Shown here piece by piece: positions 54,378 to 64,000 of a stretch of 64,000 nt of DNA; position 1 is the stretch's first letter; each line of letters begins with the position of its first letter. The translations under genes were made by a program, and so were the position numbers. This stretch comes from Closterium sp. NIES-65 (lineage: Eukaryota; Streptophyta; Zygnematophyceae; Desmidiales; Closteriaceae), in the NCBI GenBank assembly GCA_948144175.1, contig CANXME010002007.1, positions 434,001 to 498,000 of the forward strand, given 5' to 3'. Under the pieces are notes generated by a model, which saw only the letters and a list, made by a program, of their open reading frames with translations, had not been told where the DNA came from and did not search any database.

Positions 54378-55311
54378 CTGCCATCCACCATCGTTGCAGA
54401 GAAGCTTGAGGACTTGATGTCACTTCCGAGTCGATCGATTGCCTTTTTGTCATAGACGCTGTGCGACGCCCTGCTGTCCACGAGTGCTTGGAGGCGTTGT
54501 CCGTTGCAGATCACCTCGAGCAGGAGTGGTGAGCGTTGCTCGGAGTACCCAAAAATAGTCTCATTAATAGGATCATAGGGTACATCCCAATATTCAGTAC
54601 ACACCGTGGTTCCACTGTTTTCTCCTGGACAACTAGCTGGCCTGGGCTGCGTGGAGAAAGGCTCCTCTCCAGCGCCAGGAGTAGAGGTAGTAACCGTACA
54701 AGTTGACCCTGAGGGGGTGGATCCGGTCGACGCCTGCGATCCACTGGATGCATCCTGGAGGGGTTTTTGGAGTTTCTGCAGCTTCTTTTGAACTCCCAGC
54801 TACCTCTTCAGCTGCTTCAGCTCCATAGACTTCTTCCCTGGGGAGTGGAGAGTCGTCTTGGGCTGGTTCCGGGAGAGGACGTTGACGCCGTGAAAAGGTC
54901 TACTCCTTTCCACACTCCTTAATTTTTTCCCCAGCTCCGTAGGCACCGGTACCACTTCTTTAATTGTCTGCTTCCTCTGGAGTTCTTCCCGGAATTTGTT
55001 TATGGCTCCGGACCCGCGAAAATCTCCAGTCTTCATTAAAGCATCTTTGAAAGATAACTTTAACGAATTCTGTTTTTTTCCGGGGTCGAATTGGAGAGTT
55101 CCCGTCTTGGTCGAGTCTGTTTTCGCGGAGGTTTTCTTTTCCTCGGCAAATTCCTCTGACAAATTTCGGTCAAGGGGCTTGGGATTTCGCCCTTGATTCT
55201 CCAAATCTCGCGCCCAATGCTGTCCTTTAATTTCGATTCAGTCCAGATTGCGCTGACGCTTTCGGATCTGCTTTTCCTCGCCAGCACGATCCGCAATCAC
55301 TGGCGAGATCC
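54378..55311 (-). pseudogene. Gypsy-2 pol fragment: linker and protease start
   Basis: Same as 36163-37096 with a few substitutions. The protease motif reads VDSRASHS where Gypsy-1 has VDSGALHS, so the conserved Gly next to the catalytic Asp is Arg. The TAG at 54800-54802 is shared with Gypsy-1. Confidence 0.88.
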
Positions 55312-55318
55312 GTTTTTT
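55264..55318 (-). promoter_or_regulatory. -1 frameshift signal, duplicate
   Basis: The heptamer at 55318-55312 and the downstream stem and pseudoknot partners are unchanged relative to 37049-37103. Confidence 0.8.
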
Positions 55319-56259
55319 GACTTTTTGTCTTTAGTTTCGCCACTCCCACGAGCTCGGAATGCCGCACGTGCAGATTTCATGTGAAAACAGTCGACAATCC
55401 GATGTCCGTTTCCGCCGCAAAATTCGCAAATTGTTTTGTTTTTTGCAGGTCGTGAATTTGCGTCGAATTTGTCGACTTCCATGGGGTCGGCGAACGTGGT
55501 TGAAGCCGAGCGATCCCCTTGTCGTGATCCGACGAGGTGGGGCCGTCGTGTTCCGAAGCTGACCAAGTCAAAACGCTCCGCGTCCGATACGATTTCGCTG
55601 TAGCTGCTGCAATTCGCTGCTGCAACCTGGCGCCGAATGTCGGTTTTCAGCCCCGCGATGTAGGACTGAATTTTTTCGCCCTCGGTAATGTCGGGAATGC
55701 GATTACAAAATTCCTCCATGTGCTGCGTGTATTGCGCGACACTCCTGAATTGCCTATGGTGATGTAATTTTTCGCGCGCAATATAAGTGGAATTAATCGG
55801 CTCAAAACGTTTGAGAAGGTCTGCCCGGAACTGCTGCCACGTGGCTTCGCCCTGGAAAATGCTACTGTTGCTTCCGAGCCACTCGAGAGCTGGACCGCGC
55901 ATCAACGTTGTCGCGAGACGAATTTTCTCACCGTCGTACTCCGTCGTCGACCATCCGATCGTCGCGAAATAAATTTCCATTGTCACGAGCCACCGCCTGA
56001 CGTCGGATTTTCGATCGCTAGGGTCGAACGATTTCGGCGAGCAAAGTTTTGGAACCTTGAACTGACGCTGCGACTGCTGCGAAGTCGTCGAAGCAGGAAT
56101 GTTCATGGTCGAGAGGAGCCGCATAACGCGCTGCAGTTCGTTTCGCAGCTGCTCGTTCTCCAATCGCGACCGTTCAGTCGTCGCTCGCATCTCCGCTTCC
56201 ATCTTGGCGATTTGCGCGAAGAGCTGCTGCGTAACGTCGTTGGTCGCCGGCGAACCCAT
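55297..56259 (-). CDS. Gypsy-2 Gag
   Basis: 320 residues, open throughout, and differs from Gypsy-1 Gag at only about four positions (for example Thr to Met near residue 46 and Gly to Arg in HHHRQFGS). CCHC knuckle intact. It could still be expressed from the complete 5' LTR at 56424-56825, although pol is missing. Confidence 0.92.
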   Translation of the reverse strand: MGSPATNDVTQQLFAQIAKMEAEMRATTERSRLENEQLRNELQRVMRLLSTMNIPASTTSQQSQRQFKVPKLCSPKSFDPSDRKSDVRRWLVTMEIYFATIGWSTTEYDGEKIRLATTLMRGPALEWLGSNSSIFQGEATWQQFRADLLKRFEPINSTYIAREKLHHHRQFRSVAQYTQHMEEFCNRIPDITEGEKIQSYIAGLKTDIRRQVAAANCSSYSEIVSDAERFDLVSFGTRRPHLVGSRQGDRSASTTFADPMEVDKFDANSRPAKNKTICEFCGGNGHRIVDCFHMKSARAAFRARGSGETKDKKSKNGSRQ

Positions 56260-56423
56260 CCTGTTCAGAAACCACGCGAGGGGGTTAATTCGAAAAGCGC
56301 GGAACTGGTGCTTACCAGAAATCGGCGTCGAATTGGTCGCCCCCGGCGATTTTTCGAGGCGATTTTTTCCGCGACCGCTGCTTAGCCGAGAGTCGTCGAG
56401 TGAGAACGGCTCTGATTACCAAG

Positions 56424-56825
56424 TGTCACAGGATCGAATTCTCAATCGAAACTTGTCACTAAAACTGAATACAAGGCCTTTTTATACTCAGAAAATTCAA
56501 GGATAAACGAGATAAAACGAACCTTCGGGAACATGCCCTTCCCGATACTACAATCATAAGTGCGCATAAGCACGCAAGGCTATTGGCACTTGGGATTACG
56601 CCCAAATTACATCGTATACACCACTGTCGGCGCTGTCGGTGCCGTATAATAGGTATGTCGGTGGGAAAAGTAGGAAATAAGAGAAATAAATAGAAGGCTC
56701 TAGAGAATAGAATAGTAGGCCGATTGAGATGAGATAAAGACCAAAATAAAGAGAAGAAAAGGGAGAATAGGATAACGGAAAAATATAATAGTGAGAAAAT
56801 ATTATAACGGGGACGTCCTCTCACA
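56424..56825 (-). repeat. Gypsy-2 5' LTR
   Basis: 402 bp; I noticed no difference from the Gypsy-1 5' LTR, in keeping with a duplicated rather than newly inserted LTR. Confidence 0.95.
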
Positions 56826-57587
56826 CATGTGCTCTAGCCGATGTCTCCCAGGAGCAACATAGCTTGCCAAGATGCTAAGAGGGATCGCAAGGTCAGGTCG
56901 TGTGCAGGTCATCAGGTACATGAGGCAGCCAACAAGCTCTGGATACGGGCCGCTCGACTCTACGGACTCATCCGAAGGAAGAGCTCAGAGCGAGTGGCGA
57001 GTAGACAGAGGAGTGGCCTGAGGCGAGGAGTACGTGAAGCCGAAGCGCTGAAGGACCTGCTGCACCATGTGTGACTGAGTCAGGGTAATGGTGCACTGTG
57101 CTCTGTTCACCCAGGTCAAGGAAGCTGCGCAGTTCACCCAGGTCTGTGCACGTGTGTCTCTTCTGCAGCTCGGACTTCACGTGGGCGAGTCCAGCAGTGT
57201 CAGCAGTGGCAAAGACCAAGTCGTCGACGTACACGAGGATGTAGAACGACGGCAAAGAGGTGTCGGTGCGCAGAAACAGCGACGGGTCGGCTGTAGAAGG
57301 AGCAAACCCAAGAGTCGCAAGTGTAGTCCTCAGTGTGTCGTGCCACTCACGGGGCGCCTGGCGGAGACCGTAGATTGGCCGCCGGAGGCTCCACTGGGTA
57401 CCAGGAGGAAACGACCCAGTGAAGCAAGGTGGGCGGCGCAGCCAGATCTCCTCGTGCAGGCTGCCCTGAAGGAAAGCTGTGCTGAAGTCAAGAGAGTGAT
57501 GCTCGTAGTCGCGCTGAGCGGCCATGTGCTCTGGCCGATGTCTCCCAGGAGCAACATAGCGTGCCAAGATGCTAAGGTCGCTGACCT
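56826..57587 (-). pseudogene. duplicate of the Copia-2 RT fragment
   Basis: Same rearranged RT as 38611-39372, including the displaced SILARYVAPG segment, with a handful of substitutions. Flanked as in copy 1 by the Gypsy LTR and the Copia-4 LTR. Confidence 0.9.
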
Positions 57588-57722
57588 TGTTGAGATAGAG
57601 GCGAGGAATGAGTGCACTATGAAATGAAACAAGTACAAGTAACAACCCTAATTGGGTTGTACCCCCTATGGGCTACCCCACTACAGCCTAAATATATGCA
57701 TCAGTAATATAATCATCTGACA
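57588..57722 (-). repeat. Copia-4b 3' LTR
   Basis: 135 bp, matching 39373-39507. The neighbouring hairpin has one changed base (AAAGTTGGGG). Confidence 0.93.
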
Positions 57723-57942
57723 CACCCCCATAGGCAAAGTTGGGGAGAGCAAGGGGTCACAAGACCAGTCAAGCAAAGCAAAGCAAAGCAAAGCAAGCTC
57801 AGGGTGGATCTCAAGGATACTACACAAATTCCGAGCACAAGGTCAAGGCCATAAGGCCAGTTCACATGCAGCAGAGCATATATATATAACAGTGCTAAAC
57901 AAGCAAGAGCAAGGATATATATATGCAGCAGTACAAGCAAGG

Positions 57943-60900
57943 TCAAGAGGTAAGCAAGTGAGGCCCAGTGGGCACAAGGCCTAGAAGAGTGCAAAAGCGC
58001 TGATGGTCACGAGGCGGAAGTGCCTTGGTGAACACATCAGCAGTGTTGGCCCCAGTGGCCACGAAACGCAGGCGAAGCTGACCACGCTGCTGCAGCTCTC
58101 GAGCAAGGAAGTAGCGCAGAGCAATGTGCTTCGTCCTGTGCTCCAGTCTGTGCTCCTCACACAAGGCAATGGTTGCCTTGTTGTCGACGTACAGCACTGG
58201 AGGAGAACGAGGCCGCTCTCCAAGGTCAGTCAGCAGGTAGGTGAGCCAGCAAAGCTCCTGGGCAGCCATGGCCGTGGCGTAGATCTCAGCCTCACAACTG
58301 GAGCTGAGAACCGAAGAAGAGCGAGTAGAGCGCCAAGAGACAGAGCCAGAGCCAAGACTGAAGGTGTAACCCTGAGACGACCGCTGAGTAGCCTGGTCGT
58401 CAGCCCAAGAAGCGTCTGAGTGCCCAGTGAGCACAGGCCGCTCACGCCCTCCAAGCACTAGCCCCATGCCCGACGTACTGCACAAGTAGCGCAACACCCT
58501 CTTAGCTGCATCCATGTGCTCCTTCCGGTGACGGCCGGGAGCAACATAGCGTGCTAAGATGCTGAGAGGGTATGCGAGGTCAGGTCGAGTGCAAGTCATC
58601 AGGTACATGAGGCAGCCCACAAGCTCTGGATACGGACCACTCGACTCTACGGACTCATCCGAAGGCAGAGCTGAGAGCGAGTGTCCCGTAGGCAGAGGAG
58701 TGGACTGAGGCGAGGAGTACGTGAAGCCGAAGCGCTGAAGGACCTGCTGCACCATGTGTGACTGAGTCAAGGTAATGGTGCGGCGTGCTCTGTCCCGGGT
58801 GATCCGCAAGCCAAGATAGCTTGTCAATTCACCCAGGTCTGTGCACGTGTGTCTCTTCTGCAGCTCGGACTTCACGTGGGCGAGTGCGGCAGTGTCCGCA
58901 GTGGCAAAGACCAAGTCGTCGACGTACACGAGGATGTAGAGCGGCGGCAGCGAGGTGTCGGTGCGCAGAAACAGCGACGGGTCAGCAGTAGAAGGAGCAA
59001 ACCCAAGAGCCGCAAGTGTAGTCCTCACTGTGTCGTGCCACTCACGCGGCGCCTGGCGGAGACCGTAGACTGGCCGCCGGAGGCTCCACTGGGTACCAGG
59101 AGGGAACGACCCTGTGAAGCCAGGAGGGCGGCGCAGCCAGATCTCCTCGTGCAGGCGGCCCTGCAGGAAAGCAGTGCTGAAGTCAAGAGAGTGTAGCTCG
59201 TAGTCACGCTGAGCAGCGACGTGCAGTAGAACCCGAAGAGTGGTCATCTTCGGGGTCAGGGAGAAGGTCTGAAAGAAGTCAACTCCCTGTGCTGACTGAA
59301 GCCACGAGCCACGTAGCGCGCCTTGAAGACAAGCGGAGAACCCGGCGGCCGCTTCACCCTGAAGATCCACATGCCACTGACAATGTTCGCCCCAGGAGGG
59401 GGAACAGCGTCAACGTAGGTGCCTATGGACTTCCAGGAAGCCATCTCTGCGTCCATGGCTGACTGCCACTGAGAGGAGTAGGGACCAGCCATCGCCTCTG
59501 CGTAAGAGCGTGGGGTCGGGATGTCTAGAGCATCCGGGTCTCCCTCAGGGGCAACAAGCATGGACACGAGATGGGGCAAAGCGGCGGCAAAGCACTGGAA
59601 CTCCTCCTGCCTGTCCTCAAGGACGTCCGTGCCAAGAGCACAATCACCCCCGACGGACGGAGGACAGGCAGACGCAGACGCAGCAGACGCAGACTCAGCA
59701 TACTCAGCAGACTCAGCAACAAGACTGGCAGCGTAGTCGAGACGACACGCAGCAGCAAAGTCGACCAGCTCAGCAACTAGGGTAGACGCAGCAGCGGACT
59801 CAAAGGAAGGGTCAGTGACAAGAGTAGCAAGAAGACGCGTGACAGTAGGACTGGCAGCACGGTGAGAGTCCGACTCCGGGTCGGCAAGAGTAGGAAGAGA
59901 AGACTGAGGAGGAGAAGGCAAAGGGGCACGCAGAGGAGCAGTGGACGGACGCAGAGACATTTGGTGCGTGCCAGGGACAGGAGGAGGACGCTGACGCGAA
60001 GCGCGACCACTAGTGCGAGCAGCTCGGACTGGCAACACAGGGCGGGACGCAGGCTCACGACGCTCAGCAAGACCTCCAGTAGGACCAGTGTAGGGAGAAG
60101 GAGAAGGCAGAGGAGAGGCGGGCTGTAACTGTGACCGTGACGGGACAGGCTGCGGACACTCTACGGGAGGAGAAGGACCAGTGGAAGGCGGGAGACCAAG
60201 AACCTGCTGAAGGAGCGGAACGAAGTACGGCCGAGGCCGCGCAGCACCGCCAGAGACAGCAGGGACAGCACCAACACCTCCAGAGGCAGCACCAGCACCA
60301 GTAGCAGCTCCAACTCCAGCACCACCAGCAGCTGCAGAAATACCCGCAGTAGGACCGACAGTCGTAGCCTCAGCGCCAGCACCCACAGCAGCTCCAGCTC
60401 CAGAGGCACCCCCGGGCCCGGCAGCTCCAGTACCCTCAGTACGAGCACCTCCGGGACCCGTGGTACCAGCTCCCTCGGCAGCAACGGAACCTCCAGCACC
60501 CGCAGTACCCCCGGCTCCAGCAGCTCGCCTCCAGCGCCGGGCAAACCACTCACGCAGCTCCAGAGGAGAGAGCGGCTCGCGGCGCGAAGAACGGTCTGGA
60601 GAACCACCAGGAACAGAAGCAGCAGGCGCAGCACTCCCAGACGCAGAACCCCCAGGCTCAGCACCCCCAGGCACAGCACCCCGAGTCGCAGCACCCCCAG
60701 GCTCAGTACCCCCAGGCTCAGCACCCCCAGTCTCAGCACCCCTAGTCTCAGCACCCCCAGGCTCAGCACCCCCAGTCTCCGCACCCGTAGTCGCAGCACC
60801 CCGAGGCTCCGCACCCGCAGCAGCACCAGAGTCACCAGTGACCTCGACAGGCTCGACCGCGTCTACCTGAGACACACCTGAAGGGGCAGGACCCTGAGGG

Positions 60901-60960
60901 GGGAGGGGGTCTACCGGGGGGGGACCTGGGACCAGGAATAGGGGCGGGGGGGGGGAGGGA
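57943..60960 (-). pseudogene. Copia-4b linker, reverse transcriptase and RNase H
   Basis: As in Copia-4: repeat linker, RT start, the same 1-nt deletion near 59290, then RT with YVDD (near 58912) and RNase H to the stop at 57943. Confidence 0.9.
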
Positions 60961-63924
60961 CGGAGTGCGGCAGGGGAAGAGCCGGTAGAAGGGAACCGAC
61001 TCGTCGAACGTGACGTCCTGGGAGGACAGAACACGACAAGAGGTGGGGTGGTAAAACTGCCACCCAGGTGCGTCAGGGGGGAAACCCAGGAAGACGCAAG
61101 GAGCAGCACGAGGGGACAGCTTGTCCGTAGACAAGTCGCGTACAAACGCCCGAGATCCCCAGACACGGAACGCCGACGCATCGCCAACCTTCCCCGTCCA
61201 CAGCAAAGCTGGGGAGGTCTCCGGTCTGGAGACCCTGGGCTGAAGGTTGATCTGATGCGCGGCGTACCGAACCGCAAACGGCCACAGAAAATGGGGGGCA
61301 GCCGCATGCACCATGGACGTACGGGCGACGTCCATGACAATGCCGATGCGGCGCTCAGCAATTCCATTATGCTGTGGAGAGTCCGGAAGCGTGAAGGTCT
61401 GGCGGATGCCTCGTGCCTGACAGTAGGCTCGCAGAAGGCCGGAGGAGAACTCTCCGCCTCTGTCCGAGTGCAGACGCAAAACAGGAAAGTCCGAGCCGAA
61501 GCTCCGTCTGAGCTGGAGACGGGCTGCGCGGATCCAGTCGATCAACACCTCAGTGACCTCACCCTTGCTGCGCAAGGGGAAGACTGTGGTGTAACGCGAG
61601 TAGTCGTCAACCACCAGCAGGAAGTAGCGCTCGTGACCCTGCCCACGGACGCGGGCTAGGCCCCACACATCCATGTGAAGCGTCTGCATCGGGGCCTCCG
61701 TCGGAGGAAACGGGGAGGAGTGAGGGGTAGCCCGTAGGCGACCCTCGACACAGGGGACACAGGGAGGGCCAGGCCCCGGAGGAAGGGGAGGGAGGGACCG
61801 GGGAAGGCCAGAGACAAGAAGGCGAGAGGCCATGCCCCGGAGACGAGGCAGGGAGGGGTGACCCATCCTGTGGTGCCACAGGAGGGTCTCGTGGGACAGG
61901 AGGCAACACGAGCAGGGGGCAGACTCAGGACCAGACCTGGACGCTGCAGCAAACACCTGACCCGACGCAGCTACCTGACCAGACGCAGGAGGAGGAGACG
62001 GAACAGTGAGTGTGTACAGGCTCGACCCCGGCCCACGTGTGAACGTGGTCAAGTGTCGACCCGTGTCCGCGTCCGTGCAGTGGGTGTCGCGTCGGCGTGC
62101 AGGGGTGAACTGGTCGACCCCTGCATCCTGTAGGTCAGCACCCGCCACCAAGTTCGTAGAGAACGAGGGGAGGTAGAGACCGGACAGGGCGCCAGACGGG
62201 ACCGCAGGGCACGGCAGGACAGTGGAGTAGCGAGCCAGAACAGGACCCCCAGAGGGGTCCGCCAGGGAGACCGCCACTGGCCGACTAAGCGGCGTGAGTG
62301 TGGTGCGGTCTCGAAAGAAGGAGCGAGACGCCCCTGAGTCAAGAGTGAAGGTGAGAGAGGGCGGAGCCGGCGCAGTACCTGAGAGAGCAGACTCACCAGC
62401 ACCTGAGGACACAGACTCACTGGCACCTAGAGCGACAGCCTCACCAGCACCTGGAGCAGCAGCCTCAACAGCACCTAGAGCCGCAGTACCGATGCCCGGG
62501 TCGGGCGGGAAACACCGGTAACAGTCACCCTCCTCACTAATAGTCACAACATACATGGCAGCAAGAATAGCATCAAAGTCAAGATCAAAGATAGCTACTC
62601 CTGCCCTAGACAGCTGGTCCCAACGAGGGATCTCAGAGGCGTCAGGAAACTGGCGGCGCCAAGCGTCAGTCAGGCGGCCGAAGCAGCGCTGGGCGGGGTG
62701 TGGACCACCACACGGCTCACCCGCACGGTCGCCCGTGCGCAAGACGTAGGTGCACGGACCAGTACCCCCACCCCTCTGACGTGCAGCGTACCACTCACGG
62801 AGCTGCTGCGGGGAGAGGGTCTCCTGACCACGCTGCTGCCGCTGCTGTTGGCGCTGACCGCCACCGGAGCCACTCCTCTGCGACGAGCCACGACCTCCTC
62901 CGCCGCCGCCTCCTCCGCCGCCGCCGCCACCACCTCCGCTGCCACCGCCACTCCCACCGTCGCTGCCGCCACCGCCGCCTCCGCCTCCACTCCCACCACC
63001 ACCGCCGCTGCCACCCCCGCCTCCACTGCCGCCGCTGACACCTCCACTCCCGACACCACTCCCGCTACCACCCCCACCTCCTCCGCTGCCTCCACCGCCG
63101 CTCCCACCGCCCCCGCCGCCTCCACCACCGCTCCTGCCCCCTTTGCCCTTGCCAGAGCGACGTCTCCCACTGGGGGCAGACGCCGCACCGACCGACTCAA
63201 AACCAACTAGGTCGGCCGTAGCAGCAGAGGCGACAGAGGGCAAGAGGGGGGAGGGGGAACACCCCTCAAAGATGGGGGTGCGCGGGTCACCACGAGAGGC
63301 CCCTACAGCGAGAATGCTCTTCTCGGCTGCTAGGAGGGACTTCTCGAGGATGGTAACAGTGAGAGTGGTGGGGCAGACTGAGAGTAAGTCGTCCCTGACT
63401 CCGCGGAGGGAGTCAGGGAGGCGGGTGACAATGTAGTAGAGAGTGAAGTACTGGGGGGGGGGGTTCTTGGCGCAGAACTCAGCCGGAAGCGCAGCGCGGA
63501 AGCGAGCGTCACTAGTGCGCAGGTGGGTAATGAGGTCGGCGACTGTGGCAAAAGAAGCAAGGTCGGGAAAGAGGTACGGTAGCATGAGGCGGCTCAGTGC
63601 AGCAGTGGCAGGGGTGGAGTAGCGTGCAATAACGGCGTCGTACAAGGTCTGAGCACTCTTGTACGACCCAAAGTGTGCACGCTCAGAGGGAGGGAGGTGG
63701 CGACGCACAGCAAGACGTGCAGCAGCATCGCGTGTGGCCCACATTGAGCGAACAGTGGCATCCTCAGTAGCAGCAGGGGCGCGAGAGGCACCAGAAGTGA
63801 GATCAAAGAGAGAGAGGCCGTCAGCTCTGTCGCACTGTAGGAAAAGCAGCAGGTCGTCTACCCACACGTCAAAGTCTATGGCCCTGCCCTCAGCGTCGAA
63901 GGTGAGGACACTGGGGGTAGCCAT
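60832..63924 (-). CDS. Copia-4b Gag-protease-integrase
   Basis: Open from MATPSV for 1,030 codons. Gag, Gly-rich tract, knuckle, protease LDSGAS and integrase with intact acidic residues. It reads through the position where Copia-4 has a stop, then shifts frame at the C-run (about 60945-60955), so the last 35 or so residues are out of frame relative to Copia-1. Confidence 0.9.
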   Translation of the reverse strand: MATPSVLTFDAEGRAIDFDVWVDDLLLFLQCDRADGLSLFDLTSGASRAPAATEDATVRSMWATRDAAARLAVRRHLPPSERAHFGSYKSAQTLYDAVIARYSTPATAALSRLMLPYLFPDLASFATVADLITHLRTSDARFRAALPAEFCAKNPPPQYFTLYYIVTRLPDSLRGVRDDLLSVCPTTLTVTILEKSLLAAEKSILAVGASRGDPRTPIFEGCSPSPLLPSVASAATADLVGFESVGAASAPSGRRRSGKGKGGRSGGGGGGGGGSGGGGSGGGGGGSGSGVGSGGVSGGSGGGGGSGGGGGSGGGGGGGGSDGGSGGGSGGGGGGGGGGGGGGGRGSSQRSGSGGGQRQQQRQQRGQETLSPQQLREWYAARQRGGGTGPCTYVLRTGDRAGEPCGGPHPAQRCFGRLTDAWRRQFPDASEIPRWDQLSRAGVAIFDLDFDAILAAMYVVTISEEGDCYRCFPPDPGIGTAALGAVEAAAPGAGEAVALGASESVSSGAGESALSGTAPAPPSLTFTLDSGASRSFFRDRTTLTPLSRPVAVSLADPSGGPVLARYSTVLPCPAVPSGALSGLYLPSFSTNLVAGADLQDAGVDQFTPARRRDTHCTDADTGRHLTTFTRGPGSSLYTLTVPSPPPASGQVAASGQVFAAASRSGPESAPCSCCLLSHETLLWHHRMGHPSLPRLRGMASRLLVSGLPRSLPPLPPGPGPPCVPCVEGRLRATPHSSPFPPTEAPMQTLHMDVWGLARVRGQGHERYFLLVVDDYSRYTTVFPLRSKGEVTEVLIDWIRAARLQLRRSFGSDFPVLRLHSDRGGEFSSGLLRAYCQARGIRQTFTLPDSPQHNGIAERRIGIVMDVARTSMVHAAAPHFLWPFAVRYAAHQINLQPRVSRPETSPALLWTGKVGDASAFRVWGSRAFVRDLSTDKLSPRAAPCVFLGFPPDAPGWQFYHPTSCRVLSSQDVTFDESVPFYRLFPCRTPSLPPPAPIPGPRSPPGRPPPPSGSCPFRCVSGRRGRACRGHW

Positions 63925-64000
63925 GACAGCAGTAGGGTGAGGGCAGTGCGCAGAGTAAAGCTCAGTGCTCACCAGACAGGGCAGTGCAGGCAGCTCGGGC

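Larger units (their letters stand above)
46786..56825 (-). mobile_element. Gypsy-2, duplicated 5' part of Gypsy-1, split by Copia-5
   Basis: Contains 5' LTR, leader, Gag, protease and the region just before RT. RT, RNase H, integrase and 3' LTR are absent because the block begins inside pol. It is not an independent insertion: the CATGT and Copia-2 flank on its right are copied along with it. Confidence 0.9.
46786..64000. repeat. tandem segmental duplication, copy 2 (runs off the window)
   Basis: Same order as 35788-46785 with Copia-5 added. Positions beyond Copia-5 are exactly 18,215 higher than their partners in copy 1. The end is expected near 65000. Confidence 0.88.
57588..64000 (-). mobile_element. 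Copia-4b, duplicate of Copia-4 (5' end beyond the window)
   Basis: 3' LTR 57588-57722, RNase H, RT, integrase, protease and Gag present; the leader repeats begin at the window edge. It lacks the integrase stop of Copia-4 but shares its two frameshifts. Confidence 0.92.

Noticed and set aside
1-64000. tRNA, rRNA or bacterial-type operons
   Set aside because: None seen; spliced gene structure and LTR/TIR elements indicate nuclear eukaryotic DNA.

Overview
The window reads as nuclear DNA of a green-lineage eukaryote, most likely a streptophyte alga or an early-diverging land plant. I base this on a spliced, plant-style hybrid histidine kinase with ten GT-AG exons, a short array of the plant-type telomere motif TTTAGGG at 17923-17946, a chromodomain Ty3/Gypsy element, and very GC-rich Ty1/Copia elements. 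The Copia proteins remind me of those in zygnematophyte algae such as Closterium, but that is memory and not proof. I see no tRNA, rRNA or CRISPR array.

Layout. 46-7391 (minus) is the only clear host gene: a PAS-domain hybrid histidine kinase whose ten exons join in phase to 1,390 codons. Intron 9 carries a 43-bp minisatellite built from the exon 9 splice-donor boundary. 7392-10916 has no gene that I recognise, but it holds three TTA-flanked terminal-inverted-repeat elements joined end to end (8090-10227). 10917-20855 is a pogo/Tc1-mariner-type DNA transposon with TA flanks and matching ends. Its transposase gene is split by Copia-1 (12177-19073, target duplication GAAGG), in which about 0.6 kb of reverse transcriptase has been replaced by TTTAGGG repeats. 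21035-25159 holds a partial TIR element and an old, degenerate Copia of another lineage (minus).

From 25160 to the end the window is a nested retrotransposon pile, almost all on the minus strand. Copia-2 (25160-26060 and 38611-39372) is split by Gypsy-1 (26061-38610, duplication CATGT). Gypsy-1 is split by Copia-3 (28788-35294, duplication GTTCA). Copia-4 (39373-46785) follows. The block 35788-46785 is then repeated in tandem from 46786 to beyond the window end. The second copy carries a plus-strand Copia-5 (47161-54372, duplication GCTTA), while copy 1 keeps the empty site. After the Copia-5 insertion the two copies lie exactly 18,215 bp apart.

Most notable: the exon-boundary minisatellite; a canonical -1 frameshift heptamer followed by a predicted pseudoknot between gag and pol of the Gypsy element; the telomere-repeat patch in Copia-1; and the tandem duplication whose junction falls exactly at an LTR end. 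No element other than possibly the pogo transposon (if the Copia were absent) has a fully intact coding capacity.
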